DNA from: Acidimicrobiaceae bacterium RAAP-2
GTDB lineage: Bacteria; Actinomycetota; Acidimicrobiia; Acidimicrobiales; RAAP-2
NCBI GenBank assembly: GCA_001443545.1
Contig: LMAD01000020.1
Span: 1 to 43,581 of the forward strand
Direction of reading: 5' to 3'
DNA length: 43,581 nucleotides
Of this stretch, positions 25,693 to 33,793 are shown in pieces. The notes under the pieces were generated by a model. It had not been told where the DNA came from and ran no database searches. It saw only the letters and a program-made list of their open reading frames with translations. Made by a program: the position numbers and the translations under genes. Within the stretch, counting starts at the first letter, position 1. The number at the start of each line of letters is the position of its first letter.

Positions 25693-26277
25693 ATGTCGGA
25701 CGACGCATCGACCATGGACCACAATGGATGGGTGTTCTGTCCTCACTGTGGAAGTGAAACCAGCGGACCCTACTGCGGCGTCTGTGGCTCCGCCCTGGGG
25801 TCGATGCCGCCCAACCAGTCCACCAATCGCGCGAGCGGCCAACTCAGTGGGTGGTGGCGCCGGGTCGGGGCGACCGTGACGGACAACCTCATCTTGCTGG
25901 TGCCGACCACGATGATCCTGTGGCTCGTGACCTTGGTGGTCGGCTATCCGATCGGCGTCTTCGCCGGCATCGCCGTGCAGGGTCTCTACCAAGTGAAGTT
26001 ACTCAGTTCGGTGCGAGGACAGACCCTCGGCAATCGGATGGTTTCGACCCGAGTCTGCGACCTCTCCAGCGGAGGCACGATCACGGTGCGCCAAGCCGTC
26101 TGGCGATGGGGCTTCGTCGCCGCCTACAGCGCGATCGCGCTCTTGAACAGCCCGATCGCGTCGTCAATCGTGATGATGATCGCCGTCGTGGATGTCCTAT
26201 TCCCCCTCGCCAACCCGCTCAAACAGACGCTGCACGACCGGGTCGCGGGCACGATCGTCGTCATGCAAGGGGGCTGA
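25693..26277 (+). CDS. Zinc-ribbon plus RDD-domain membrane protein
   Basis: A 194-residue protein with an N-terminal zinc ribbon (CPHCG and CGVCG near residues 16-31) followed by an RDD domain: WWRRVGATVTDNLILL opens the first membrane helix (with the conserved R and D), a second helix lies in GVFAGIAVQGLYQVKLLS, then GQTLGNRMVSTRV, typical of RDD proteins, and hydrophobic segments near the C-terminus ending with HDRVAGTIVV. RDD proteins have been linked to ion exchange or assembly roles but most are uncharacterised. ATG 25693 is used; a second ATG at 25714 is possible. Divergent from the acyl-CoA mutase through a shared -10 element. Confidence 0.82.
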   Translation: MSDDASTMDHNGWVFCPHCGSETSGPYCGVCGSALGSMPPNQSTNRASGQLSGWWRRVGATVTDNLILLVPTTMILWLVTLVVGYPIGVFAGIAVQGLYQVKLLSSVRGQTLGNRMVSTRVCDLSSGGTITVRQAVWRWGFVAAYSAIALLNSPIASSIVMMIAVVDVLFPLANPLKQTLHDRVAGTIVVMQGG

Positions 26278-26322
26278 ATCCGCCGAGATCGCCCGGACCG
26301 CGAGTCGATGCGGGCCATCGCC

Positions 26323-27492
26323 CTACGAAGCGGCGACCGCCACGTGCGGCATGCAAAGGTCGTCGTACTCGGCGATAATGATCGGCCCCGCGCCCTCGCC
26401 GCACGCCGGGCACGACGGATCACGGCGGACCTTGAAGGTTCGGAAACTCTCGTCCATCGAGTCGTAGGTCAACAACCGGCCGACCAGCGGATCGCCCAGA
26501 TCGAGGAGCAGTTTGATCGTCTCAATCGCCTGAATCGATCCGATGATGCCGGGCAACACGCCCAAGACGCCGGCTTCGGCGCAGCTGGGGGCCAGTTCGG
26601 GCGGTGGCGGCTCGGGGATCATGCAGCGATAACACGGGCCCACGTAGGGATTGAAGATGGTGACCTGGCCCTCGAACCGGAAGATCGATCCGTGCACGAC
26701 GGGGATGTTCTTGACCAGCGCCGCGTCGTTCACGAGGTACCGCGTCGGAAAGTTGTCGGTCCCGTCGACGATTACGTCGTACCCGTCGATGATGTCCAGC
26801 ACGTTGTCCGCGCCCAGGCGAAGGTCGTAGGTCCGAACGACGACGTCGGGATTGATCGCCGTCAGCGTCTGCTTCGCACTATCGACTTTGCGCATCCCAA
26901 TCCGGTCCATATTGTGCAGGACCTGACGCTGCAAGTTGGACGCATCGACGACATCCATGTCGATGATCCCGATCGTGCCAACGCCGGCGGCGGCGAGGTA
27001 GAGGGCCGCGGGCGAACCGAGGCCGCCGGCGCCGAGCAGTAAGACCTTGGAGTCCAGCAACCGCAACTGCCCTTCGTCACCGACTTCGGGTAGCAGGAGG
27101 TGGCGCTGGTAGCGGTTCCGTTGATCGGGGTTGAGCGTTCGAGGCGTCGTCCACGTCAGACCCTCGTCCTTCCACTTGTTGAAGCCCCCAATCACGGAGA
27201 CGACGTCGGTGTAGCCGAGTTCCTGCATCGTCTTAGCGGCGAAGGCTGAGCGCACGCCCCCCGCACAGTAGACCGCGATCGGCGCGTTCTTGTCGGTCAG
27301 GCGAGACTCCACCGAGAACTCCAGGTTCCCCCTCGCAATGTGGATCGCGCCGGGCACCGCACCCTGTTCGTGCTCGTCGGGTTCGCGAACGTCGAGCACC
27401 CGGTAGTAGTCGAGCCGAGCCGCGACCTCGCTCGGCTCAACCTCTCGAATCGACTGCTTGGCGGCGTTGAGTAACTCGCGTGGTGATGGCAA
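26323..27492 (-). CDS. Rhodanese-ThiF/MoeB fusion (sulfur-carrier adenylyltransferase)
   Basis: E1-like enzymes of this type adenylate the C-terminal glycine of a ubiquitin-like sulfur carrier (MoaD, ThiS, CysO) and load sulfur. Here a rhodanese domain comes first (residues about 15-112, active-site loop YCAGGVRS with C76), then a ThiF/MoeB domain: RYQRHLLLPEVGDEGQ, nucleotide loop GAGGLGS (154-160), DMDVVDASNLQRQVLH, zinc cysteines C287/C290 and C361/C364, and the conserved cysteine C304 in APSCAEAGVLGVLPG. In mycobacterial MoeZ the rhodanese domain is at the other end. 389 residues. TTG start with AAGGAG 6 nt upstream; TAGGAT (27516-27521) gives a leader of about 17 nt. It could serve molybdopterin, thiamine or cysteine synthesis. 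Confidence 0.88.
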   Translation of the reverse strand: MPSPRELLNAAKQSIREVEPSEVAARLDYYRVLDVREPDEHEQGAVPGAIHIARGNLEFSVESRLTDKNAPIAVYCAGGVRSAFAAKTMQELGYTDVVSVIGGFNKWKDEGLTWTTPRTLNPDQRNRYQRHLLLPEVGDEGQLRLLDSKVLLLGAGGLGSPAALYLAAAGVGTIGIIDMDVVDASNLQRQVLHNMDRIGMRKVDSAKQTLTAINPDVVVRTYDLRLGADNVLDIIDGYDVIVDGTDNFPTRYLVNDAALVKNIPVVHGSIFRFEGQVTIFNPYVGPCYRCMIPEPPPPELAPSCAEAGVLGVLPGIIGSIQAIETIKLLLDLGDPLVGRLLTYDSMDESFRTFKVRRDPSCPACGEGAGPIIIAEYDDLCMPHVAVAAS

Positions 27493-27515
27493 CGTTCGCT
27501 CCTTCGTTTTGCGAA

Positions 27516-27521
27516 ATCCTA
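27516..27521 (-). promoter_or_regulatory. -10 box of rhodanese-ThiF gene (TAGGAT)
   Basis: TAGGAT on the minus strand predicts transcription near 27509, with AAGGAG in the short leader. The extended sequence TAGGATTTCG recurs in front of lpd (39677-39682). Confidence 0.5.
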
Positions 27522-27553
27522 CTTGGCGAGTCGAGAATCACGACGGCGCGTGC

Positions 27554-27559
27554 TAGACA
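27554..27559 (+). promoter_or_regulatory. Candidate -10 box of nitroreductase gene (TAGACA)
   Basis: TAGACA sits exactly where a leaderless -10 box should be for the ATG at 27566, though its last base is A instead of T. Confidence 0.4.
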
Positions 27560-27565
27560 ACCGGC

Positions 27566-28159
27566 ATGGACCTCGCCCAGCTCCTGGCCCGTCGCCGGAT
27601 GGTTCGCTCCTTCGACGGGACGCCGGTCGATCCCCAGTGGCTGGACGACGCGTGCGCCACGGCGTTGTGGGCCCCGACTGCGGGCAATAGTGCCGGCGTT
27701 CGGATGTACACCGTCGGTTCCGATTCGGTGGCGGCCTACTTCGAACGGGCGACGGACCCCGAATGGCGCCGGGACGCCTCGCGAGCGCCGGGCCTCGCGC
27801 GCGCGGGCGCGGTGGTCATCGTGACCTCGCGCCCCCAGGACTACCTCGATCGATACGGCGAAGCTGACAAGCAGACGTCAGGACTGGCGTCGCCGGCGGC
27901 GTGGCCGATTCCCTACTGGCACACCGACGCGGCGATGGCGACGATGGCGCTGCTGTTGCTGCTCGAAGAGGGCGGGTGGTCGGCGACCATATGGGGCAAC
28001 TTCCGTCACGACCGTGCGGTGTTGGAGTGGGCCGGCGCCCCCGACGAGTCTTTGTTCGCCTCGGTGCTCGTCGGTCGAGCCGACGGCCACGACCCTCGGT
28101 CGCGCTCACTCCATCGAGTGGTCCCGACCCGAGCGAGCCGCGTCCGGCGACTGGGGTAG
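27566..28159 (+). CDS. Nitroreductase-family flavoprotein
   Basis: Predicted FMN-dependent NAD(P)H oxidoreductase of 197 residues. RRRMVRSFDGTPVD near the N-terminus (FMN phosphate contact), APTAGNSAGVRMY, a middle region with the helix MATMALLLLLEEGGWSATIWGNF, and a C-terminal VLVGRADGHD. The natural substrate cannot be told; family members reduce nitroaromatics, quinones or flavin, and in F420-using bacteria some relatives act in other redox steps. It stops 2 nt before the stop of the convergent pepA gene. Confidence 0.82.
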   Translation: MDLAQLLARRRMVRSFDGTPVDPQWLDDACATALWAPTAGNSAGVRMYTVGSDSVAAYFERATDPEWRRDASRAPGLARAGAVVIVTSRPQDYLDRYGEADKQTSGLASPAAWPIPYWHTDAAMATMALLLLLEEGGWSATIWGNFRHDRAVLEWAGAPDESLFASVLVGRADGHDPRSRSLHRVVPTRASRVRRLG

Positions 28160-28161
28160 CG

Positions 28162-29649
28162 TCAGCCTTGCGAGAATGACTCGACGAAGTCGATGATTGT
28201 GCGCAGACCAAAGGCCGTTCCACCCTTGTTCACGTAGCCCTTCCACGCATCCGACCGGCCGGGCCCGGCGATGTCGAGGTGCGCCCACGGTCGCTCGGCC
28301 GTGAAGCGTCGCAGGAAGAGCGCCGCGACCACCGACCCCGCCACGCCGGCCTTGCCGATGTTCTTGAGGTCCGCCACGTCCGAGTCCAACTGGGCCGCGT
28401 ATGAATCGACGAGCGGCATCCGCCACAGTTGCTCCCCGCTTCGTGCCCCCGCCGCCAGCACCCGGGCCGCAACGTCGTCGTTCGACGCGTACAACGCGGC
28501 CACCTCATCACCGAGGGCGACCCGTTGCGCACCGGTCAGGGTAGCGATGTCGACGATGACGTCGGGATCGGCCTCGACCGCGAGACTGAGGGCGTCGGCC
28601 AGGATGAGACGACCTTCGGCGTCGGTATTGAGCACTTCCACAGTCAGACCGTTGCGGATCGTGAGGACGTCGCCGGGCTTGAGCGCCTTATCCCCCGTGA
28701 GGTTCTCGGTCATCGGCGCGATCACCGTGACTCGGACGCGTAGAGCGAGTTCGCTGATCGCCGCCAGCGCCGCCAGGACGATGGCGGCCCCCGACATGTC
28801 GGTCTTCTGGCCCATCATCGATTCGGCGGGCTTGAGCGAGAGCCCGCCGGAGTCGAAGGTCACGCCCTTACCGACGAGGGCGACGTGGGCCAGCGGCGTC
28901 CCCGGTTCAGGGTCGTAGGTGGCGTAGACGAGCCGAGTCGGTTGCGCCGAGCCCTGCCCCACCCCGAGCAGTCCGCCGAGCCCCGCGGCGCGGATCCTCG
29001 ATTCGGTCCAGGTCTCGACTCGGATGAACGGGAGCCGCTCGAGCCGCTCTTCCACGCGACTCGCTAGCTCACGCGGCGGAAGGTCACCGGCCGGCGTATT
29101 GATGAGTTGCCGTGCCCAGTTCACCGCTTCGGCCACCAACGCGCCCCGGCGGGCTCCGTCCACGACGGCGTCGTGCGTCGCTACCGAAGGCAGTGGCGCC
29201 CCGAGCGGCACCAGGTCGAAAGGGCGAACGGTGGTGTCCTTGTAGTCGAATGACGCCAACACGGCGCCTTCGGCCACCACCCGAGCGATGAGCCCGGCGT
29301 CACCCGACTCATCAACCGCCAACAAGAGACCGACCGCGTCGTCCCCGGCGAGACGTACGCTCGCCGCGGCTCCAGACCGGAATCCGTCGGCGTCGCCAGT
29401 TCCGACTGAAACCAGCACCACCGTCGTACCGCCGAATCCCCGCAGCACCACGTTGGTGCCGGCCACGCCCGTCAGACCGTGCCGCCGGCACCACGATTCG
29501 TCGAGGTGCTCGGGCAACTCGACGTCACCGATCGACCTCGGCACGGCCGCGTCGAGCGCGGCCGCCCCGTCACGAACCACGACGGGCATCACCACCGTCG
29601 GTCGAGTAAGTGCGTCGGCCATCGAGACGACGCGAACGATGCGCGGCAT
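28162..29649 (-). CDS. pepA: Leucyl aminopeptidase (M17)
   Basis: Dinuclear metal aminopeptidase removing N-terminal residues from peptides. 495 residues with a variable N-terminal domain and the M17 catalytic domain: LVGKGVTFDSGGLSLKP, MGQKTDMSGAA, and the signature NTDAEGRLILADAL. The ATG start has GAGGAGG about 4 nt upstream, and that SD immediately follows the stop of the cobalamin adenosyltransferase gene (9-nt gap), so both are one operon. An internal Met (MADALTRP, residue 10) is a possible alternative start. In mycobacteria and streptomycetes this gene often lies near sucB and lipB/lipA; those genes are about 6 kb away here. Confidence 0.94.
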   Translation of the reverse strand: MPRIVRVVSMADALTRPTVVMPVVVRDGAAALDAAVPRSIGDVELPEHLDESWCRRHGLTGVAGTNVVLRGFGGTTVVLVSVGTGDADGFRSGAAASVRLAGDDAVGLLLAVDESGDAGLIARVVAEGAVLASFDYKDTTVRPFDLVPLGAPLPSVATHDAVVDGARRGALVAEAVNWARQLINTPAGDLPPRELASRVEERLERLPFIRVETWTESRIRAAGLGGLLGVGQGSAQPTRLVYATYDPEPGTPLAHVALVGKGVTFDSGGLSLKPAESMMGQKTDMSGAAIVLAALAAISELALRVRVTVIAPMTENLTGDKALKPGDVLTIRNGLTVEVLNTDAEGRLILADALSLAVEADPDVIVDIATLTGAQRVALGDEVAALYASNDDVAARVLAAGARSGEQLWRMPLVDSYAAQLDSDVADLKNIGKAGVAGSVVAALFLRRFTAERPWAHLDIAGPGRSDAWKGYVNKGGTAFGLRTIIDFVESFSQG

Positions 29650-29658
29650 GGTTCCTCC

Positions 29659-30198
29659 TCAGTTCGAACGGGCGGTTCGATGATTCGAACCCTCCGCCCA
29701 CCGTGCCATAGTCCAAACGAGATCACTCAATCGATTCAGGTACTCGACCACGTGGCTTCCCTCCAGCGGGTAGTTGACGGCGAACCGCTCGGCCCGGCGC
29801 ACAACCGTTCGGGCGACGTCCAGAGCGGCCGAAACTTGGTTCTCGCCGGGGACCACGAACTCACTGGGCATCATCGTCAGCGCCGACAGCGCGTCGATCT
29901 CGCGCTCGAGTCGCTCCACCATGGCCGACGTGACCAGTGACTTCTCTGCGGTCAGCTTGTGCCGGTTCTCCGGCAACGTCGCCACCTCGGCCATCAGCAC
30001 CCACAGGTCTCGCTCGAGCGAGACGAGTAGCAGGTCCATCGGGCCGCCCCGTTCACTCAGCGCGCGCGCCCACCCGAGTGCGGCCTGGGCTTCGTCAACG
30101 GCACCGTTGACCTCGATCGGCTCAGAACCCTTGGCGACCCGCCCGCCGAAGTAGAGTCCCGTTGTTCCATCGTCACCACCTCGGGTGTAAATCTTCAT
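29659..30198 (-). CDS. PduO-type cob(I)alamin adenosyltransferase
   Basis: Adds the adenosyl group to cobalamin, producing adenosylcobalamin for mutases. 179 residues: MKIYTRGGDDGTTGLYFG at the N-terminus (ATP loop), EVNGAVDEAQAALGWA, VARTVVRRAERFAV, and YLNRLSDLVWTMARWAE at the end. These are all hallmark PduO positions. ATG 30198 is chosen because TACGCT on the minus strand ends 6 nt before it and similarity begins here; the frame remains open upstream but would run through metH's promoter. The gene faces away from methionine synthase and lies about 4.5 kb from the acyl-CoA mutase, which needs its product. Confidence 0.93.
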   Translation of the reverse strand: MKIYTRGGDDGTTGLYFGGRVAKGSEPIEVNGAVDEAQAALGWARALSERGGPMDLLLVSLERDLWVLMAEVATLPENRHKLTAEKSLVTSAMVERLEREIDALSALTMMPSEFVVPGENQVSAALDVARTVVRRAERFAVNYPLEGSHVVEYLNRLSDLVWTMARWAEGSNHRTARSN

Positions 30199-30204
30199 GA
30201 TTTC

Positions 30205-30210
30205 AGCGTA
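30205..30210 (-). promoter_or_regulatory. -10 box of cobalamin adenosyltransferase (TACGCT), leaderless
   Basis: Minus-strand TACGCT ends 6 nt before the ATG at 30198. The same hexamer is used by tldD. Confidence 0.65.
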
Positions 30211-30228
30211 GTGAACGAATGACACCGG

Positions 30229-30234
30229 TAGCCT
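30229..30234 (+). promoter_or_regulatory. -10 box of metH (TAGCCT)
   Basis: TAGCCT predicts transcription at 30241, three bases before the ATG at 30244. There is no room for a cobalamin or SAM riboswitch in the 45-nt intergenic space. Confidence 0.55.
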
Positions 30235-30243
30235 GGCGACTGC

Positions 30244-33200
30244 ATGGACTCGATAATCCTCCCCTACGCCAAGCCGCGCGCGGACGACGCGTATCTGACC
30301 GCCCTCAATAACCGGGTCTTGATTTTCGACGGCGCCACCGGCACCAACCTCCAACTGCAGAATCTCTCGGCGGCCGACTTCGGCGGCGACGCCTTCGAGG
30401 GCTGCAATGAGATACTCACCGTCACCAAGCCCGAGGCCATCGAGCGGCTCCACCGTTCGTTCCTCGACGTCGGGGTCGACGTGATCGAGACGGACTCATT
30501 CGGCTCCTTCTCGACGGTTTTGACCGAGTACGGCATCGCCGACCGAGCCCACGAATTGGCGATCGCGTCGGCGAACATCGCGCGTCGGGTGGCCGACAGC
30601 TACGCGAGTCCGGGATCGCCGAGGTTCGTGGCCGGATCGATCGGTCCCGGAACCAAATTCCCCACGCTCGGCCAAATCAGGTACGACGAGCTCGTCGCGA
30701 GCTACGAGGAGCTCGCGTACGGACTCCTCGAGGGCGGCGTCGATCTGCTACTGGTCGAGACGATGTTCGACTTGCTCGCCGGCAAGGCGGCCATCGCCGC
30801 GTGCCACCGGGCCATGGCGCGCCACGGGCGCATCGTGCCGATCCAAGCCCAGGTCACCATCGAGTTGACGGGACGGATGCTCCCGGGCACCGAGATCGGC
30901 GCGGCCATCACGGCCCTCTCGCCTCTCGGCATCGACGTAATCGGCATCAACTGCGCGACCGGACCGGTGGAGATGTACGAGCCACTCCGCCAACTCGCCG
31001 AATCGGCACCGCTACCCGTGTCGTGTCTACCCAACGCTGGTCTGCCCAGTGTGGTCGATGGCGCGATGCACTACGACCTCTCACCCGAAGCACTCGCCGA
31101 GCACCACTCGAGATTCATCACCGAGTACGGCGTGAACGTGGTGGGCGGCTGTTGCGGGACCACACCCGAACACCTGGCCCACGTCGTGGGCGCCGTGCGG
31201 ACCTTGGAGCGCCACCAGCGCCATCCCGTCCTCGAGCCGGGCGTCGCCTCGATCTACTCCGCCACCACCTACCAACAGGATCGTTCGGTGCTGCTCGTTG
31301 GCGAGCGAACCAACGCCAATGGATCGAAGCGATTCCGCGACGCCATGCTCGCCGGCGACTGGGAGACGTGCGTCACCATCGGTCGCGAGCAGATCCGCGA
31401 AGGCGCCCACGTCTTGGACGTCTGTGTCGACTACACCGGCGCTGACGGCGTGCGCGACATGGCCGAAGTGATGAGCCGACTGGCCACGCAATCGTCCGTG
31501 CCCATCATGGTCGACACCACCGAGACCGCCGTCGCTCGCGAAGCGCTCACGTGGCTCGGCGGCAAGGCCATCTTGAACTCCGTCAACCTCGAAGAGGGGG
31601 ACGCACCCGGCACTCGACTCGACGGGTTCCTCAGCCTCGCTGCGGAGTTCGGGGCGGCCGTAGTGGCGACCTGCATCGATCAGGAGGGCCAGGCGCGAAC
31701 CGCCGACTGGAAAGTGCGGGCCGCTCGGGCCATCACCGAACTGGCCGTCTCTCGCTACGGGCTCGACGCGCGTGACATCTTCATCGACCCGCTCGCGCTC
31801 CCGCTGTCGACCGGCATGGTGGAGTCGCGGCGCGACGGCATCGAGACCATCGAGGCGATCCGACGGATCAAGTCGGAGTTACCCGGCGTCCGCACGATCC
31901 TCGGCCTCTCCAACATCTCCTTCGGCCTCAACCCGGCCGCCCGCCAGGTGTTGAACAGTGTGTTCCTCCACGAGTGCGCCCAGGCCGGCCTCGACGCCGC
32001 CATCGTGCACGCGTCCAAGATCCTGCCGCTGGCCCGCATCGACGGCGACGCTCGCCAAATCTGCCTCGACCTCATCTACGACCGACGAACGGACGACTAC
32101 GACCCACTCACCGCGCTCCTCGCGATCTTCGATGGTTCGAAGTCCACGGGGTCATCGCAGAGTCCCCTGGACGATCTCCCGCTCAACGAGCGACTTCGCC
32201 GGCGCATCATCGACGGCGCTCGAACCGGGCTGGAGGCCGACCTCGAATCCGCACTCGCCGAAGGTCAGGCACCGCTCAGCATCGTCAACGACCTCCTGCT
32301 GGACGGCATGCGCGAGGTGGGCGAGTTATTCGCCACCGGTGAGATGCAGCTCCCCTTCGTCTTGCAGAGCGCCGAGACGATGAAGGCCGCGGTGTCCTAC
32401 CTCGAGCCACACATGGAGAAGAACGACCAGGGCGGCCGCGGACGAGTCGTGCTCGCCACGGTGAAGGGTGACGTCCACGACATCGGCAAGAACCTCGTCG
32501 ACATCATCTTGACCAACAATGGATACGAGGTGATCAACCTGGGAATCAAGGTCGGGATCAACGAGATGCTGCAGGCCGTGGACGAACACCACGCCGACGC
32601 GTTGGGCATGAGCGGGCTCCTGGTCAAGTCCACCCTCATCATGCGCGAGAACCTCGAGCTAATGAACGAGCGCGGCATGGCCAACGTACCAGTACTGCTC
32701 GGTGGCGCTGCGCTGACGCGCACCTACGTCGAGCGTGATCTGCGCGACGTCTACCAGGGCCGTGTCTTCTACGGCAAGGACGCCTTCGAAGGGCTGCGCG
32801 TCCTGGACCGCCTCGGTGAGATACGCCGCAACGACGAAGACGACCCCACCTTCGGTCGCGAGCTCTCGACGCGCAAGGTCCACCGCCGACTCCCCTCCGA
32901 CGACGCGCCGGCACCGACCGGTCTGCCGAAACGGAGTCCGTCGGTCTCGACCGACAACCCGCTCTTCGAACCCCCGTTTCTCGGCAGCCGCGTCGCGAAG
33001 GGGATGTCCATCGACGAGATCAGCGAGTACCTCAATCTCACCGCCCTCTTCCGGAATCAGTGGGGTTTCCGTCCCGAAGAGGGCGAGGGTGACCCGGCCT
33101 TCAAGCAGCGCGTAAGCGCGACGTTGCGCGAACAGCTCGCGATTGCCAAGCGCGATGACCTCCTCGTCCCCCAGGTCGTCTGGGGTCACTTCCCCGCCGC

Positions 33201-33747
33201 CGCTGACGGCGACGACTTGGTGATCTACACCGACGACGACCGAAGGACCGAAGCCACCCGCTTCGCCTTCCCCCGCCAGGTCAACGAGCCTCACCTCTGC
33301 ATCGCCGACTTCTTCCGCCCGGTGGACAGCCCGGACCACGACTACGCGAGCTTCATGCTCGTCACGATGGGACCACGGGTGTCGCAACGAACCCAGACCC
33401 TCTTCTCGGAGAACCGGTACACGGAGTACCTGCTCCTGCACGGGCTCGGCGTCGAGATGGCCGAGGCGCTCGCCGAGCTCTGGCACCGTCGGATCCGCGA
33501 AGAGCTGGGCTACGCCCAAGAAGACGGCCCCAGCCTGGCCGGCCTCTTCCGCCAGCAGTACCGCGGCGGGCGCTACTCGTGGGGCTACCCGGCCTGTCCC
33601 GACCTCACCGACAACGCCAAGGTCGCGCAGTTGCTCGGCGCCGACCGGATCGGCGTGGAGGTCTCCGAAGGCTTCCAGTTGCACCCCGAGCAGACGACCG
33701 ACGCCATCATCTGTCACCACCCGTCGGCCAAGTACTTCATCGCCTGA
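30244..33747 (+). CDS. metH: Cobalamin-dependent methionine synthase
   Basis: Transfers a methyl group from methyltetrahydrofolate through cobalamin to homocysteine. The 1167-residue chain has all four modules: homocysteine domain (about 20-330) with zinc cysteines C237 in NCATG and C303/C304 in GGCCGT; pterin domain (about 345-630) with GERTNANGSKRF and LGLSNISFGLNP; cap and B12 domain (about 645-880) with the DxHxxG motif starting at D743 and the axial ligand H745; and a reactivation domain (about 925-1167) with RYSWGYPACPDL for AdoMet. Nothing is missing. A low-complexity linker (around 885-915) joins the last two modules. It is divergent from the B12 adenosyltransferase. Confidence 0.96.
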   Translation: MDSIILPYAKPRADDAYLTALNNRVLIFDGATGTNLQLQNLSAADFGGDAFEGCNEILTVTKPEAIERLHRSFLDVGVDVIETDSFGSFSTVLTEYGIADRAHELAIASANIARRVADSYASPGSPRFVAGSIGPGTKFPTLGQIRYDELVASYEELAYGLLEGGVDLLLVETMFDLLAGKAAIAACHRAMARHGRIVPIQAQVTIELTGRMLPGTEIGAAITALSPLGIDVIGINCATGPVEMYEPLRQLAESAPLPVSCLPNAGLPSVVDGAMHYDLSPEALAEHHSRFITEYGVNVVGGCCGTTPEHLAHVVGAVRTLERHQRHPVLEPGVASIYSATTYQQDRSVLLVGERTNANGSKRFRDAMLAGDWETCVTIGREQIREGAHVLDVCVDYTGADGVRDMAEVMSRLATQSSVPIMVDTTETAVAREALTWLGGKAILNSVNLEEGDAPGTRLDGFLSLAAEFGAAVVATCIDQEGQARTADWKVRAARAITELAVSRYGLDARDIFIDPLALPLSTGMVESRRDGIETIEAIRRIKSELPGVRTILGLSNISFGLNPAARQVLNSVFLHECAQAGLDAAIVHASKILPLARIDGDARQICLDLIYDRRTDDYDPLTALLAIFDGSKSTGSSQSPLDDLPLNERLRRRIIDGARTGLEADLESALAEGQAPLSIVNDLLLDGMREVGELFATGEMQLPFVLQSAETMKAAVSYLEPHMEKNDQGGRGRVVLATVKGDVHDIGKNLVDIILTNNGYEVINLGIKVGINEMLQAVDEHHADALGMSGLLVKSTLIMRENLELMNERGMANVPVLLGGAALTRTYVERDLRDVYQGRVFYGKDAFEGLRVLDRLGEIRRNDEDDPTFGRELSTRKVHRRLPSDDAPAPTGLPKRSPSVSTDNPLFEPPFLGSRVAKGMSIDEISEYLNLTALFRNQWGFRPEEGEGDPAFKQRVSATLREQLAIAKRDDLLVPQVVWGHFPAAADGDDLVIYTDDDRRTEATRFAFPRQVNEPHLCIADFFRPVDSPDHDYASFMLVTMGPRVSQRTQTLFSENRYTEYLLLHGLGVEMAEALAELWHRRIREELGYAQEDGPSLAGLFRQQYRGGRYSWGYPACPDLTDNAKVAQLLGADRIGVEVSEGFQLHPEQTTDAIICHHPSAKYFIA

Positions 33748-33781
33748 CGGTTCGACGGACCGACCGCCAATCTCACGGATT

Positions 33782-33787
33782 TAGAAT
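33782..33787 (+). promoter_or_regulatory. -10 box of dimethylformamidase-like gene (TAGAAT), leaderless
   Basis: TAGAAT, the closest match to consensus here, ends 6 nt before the ATG at 33794. Confidence 0.65.
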
Positions 33788-33793
33788 GCCCCG

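Noticed and set aside
30199..30243. Cobalamin or SAM riboswitch ahead of metH
   Set aside because: Only 45 nt separate the divergent starts and predicted leaders are 0-3 nt, far too short.
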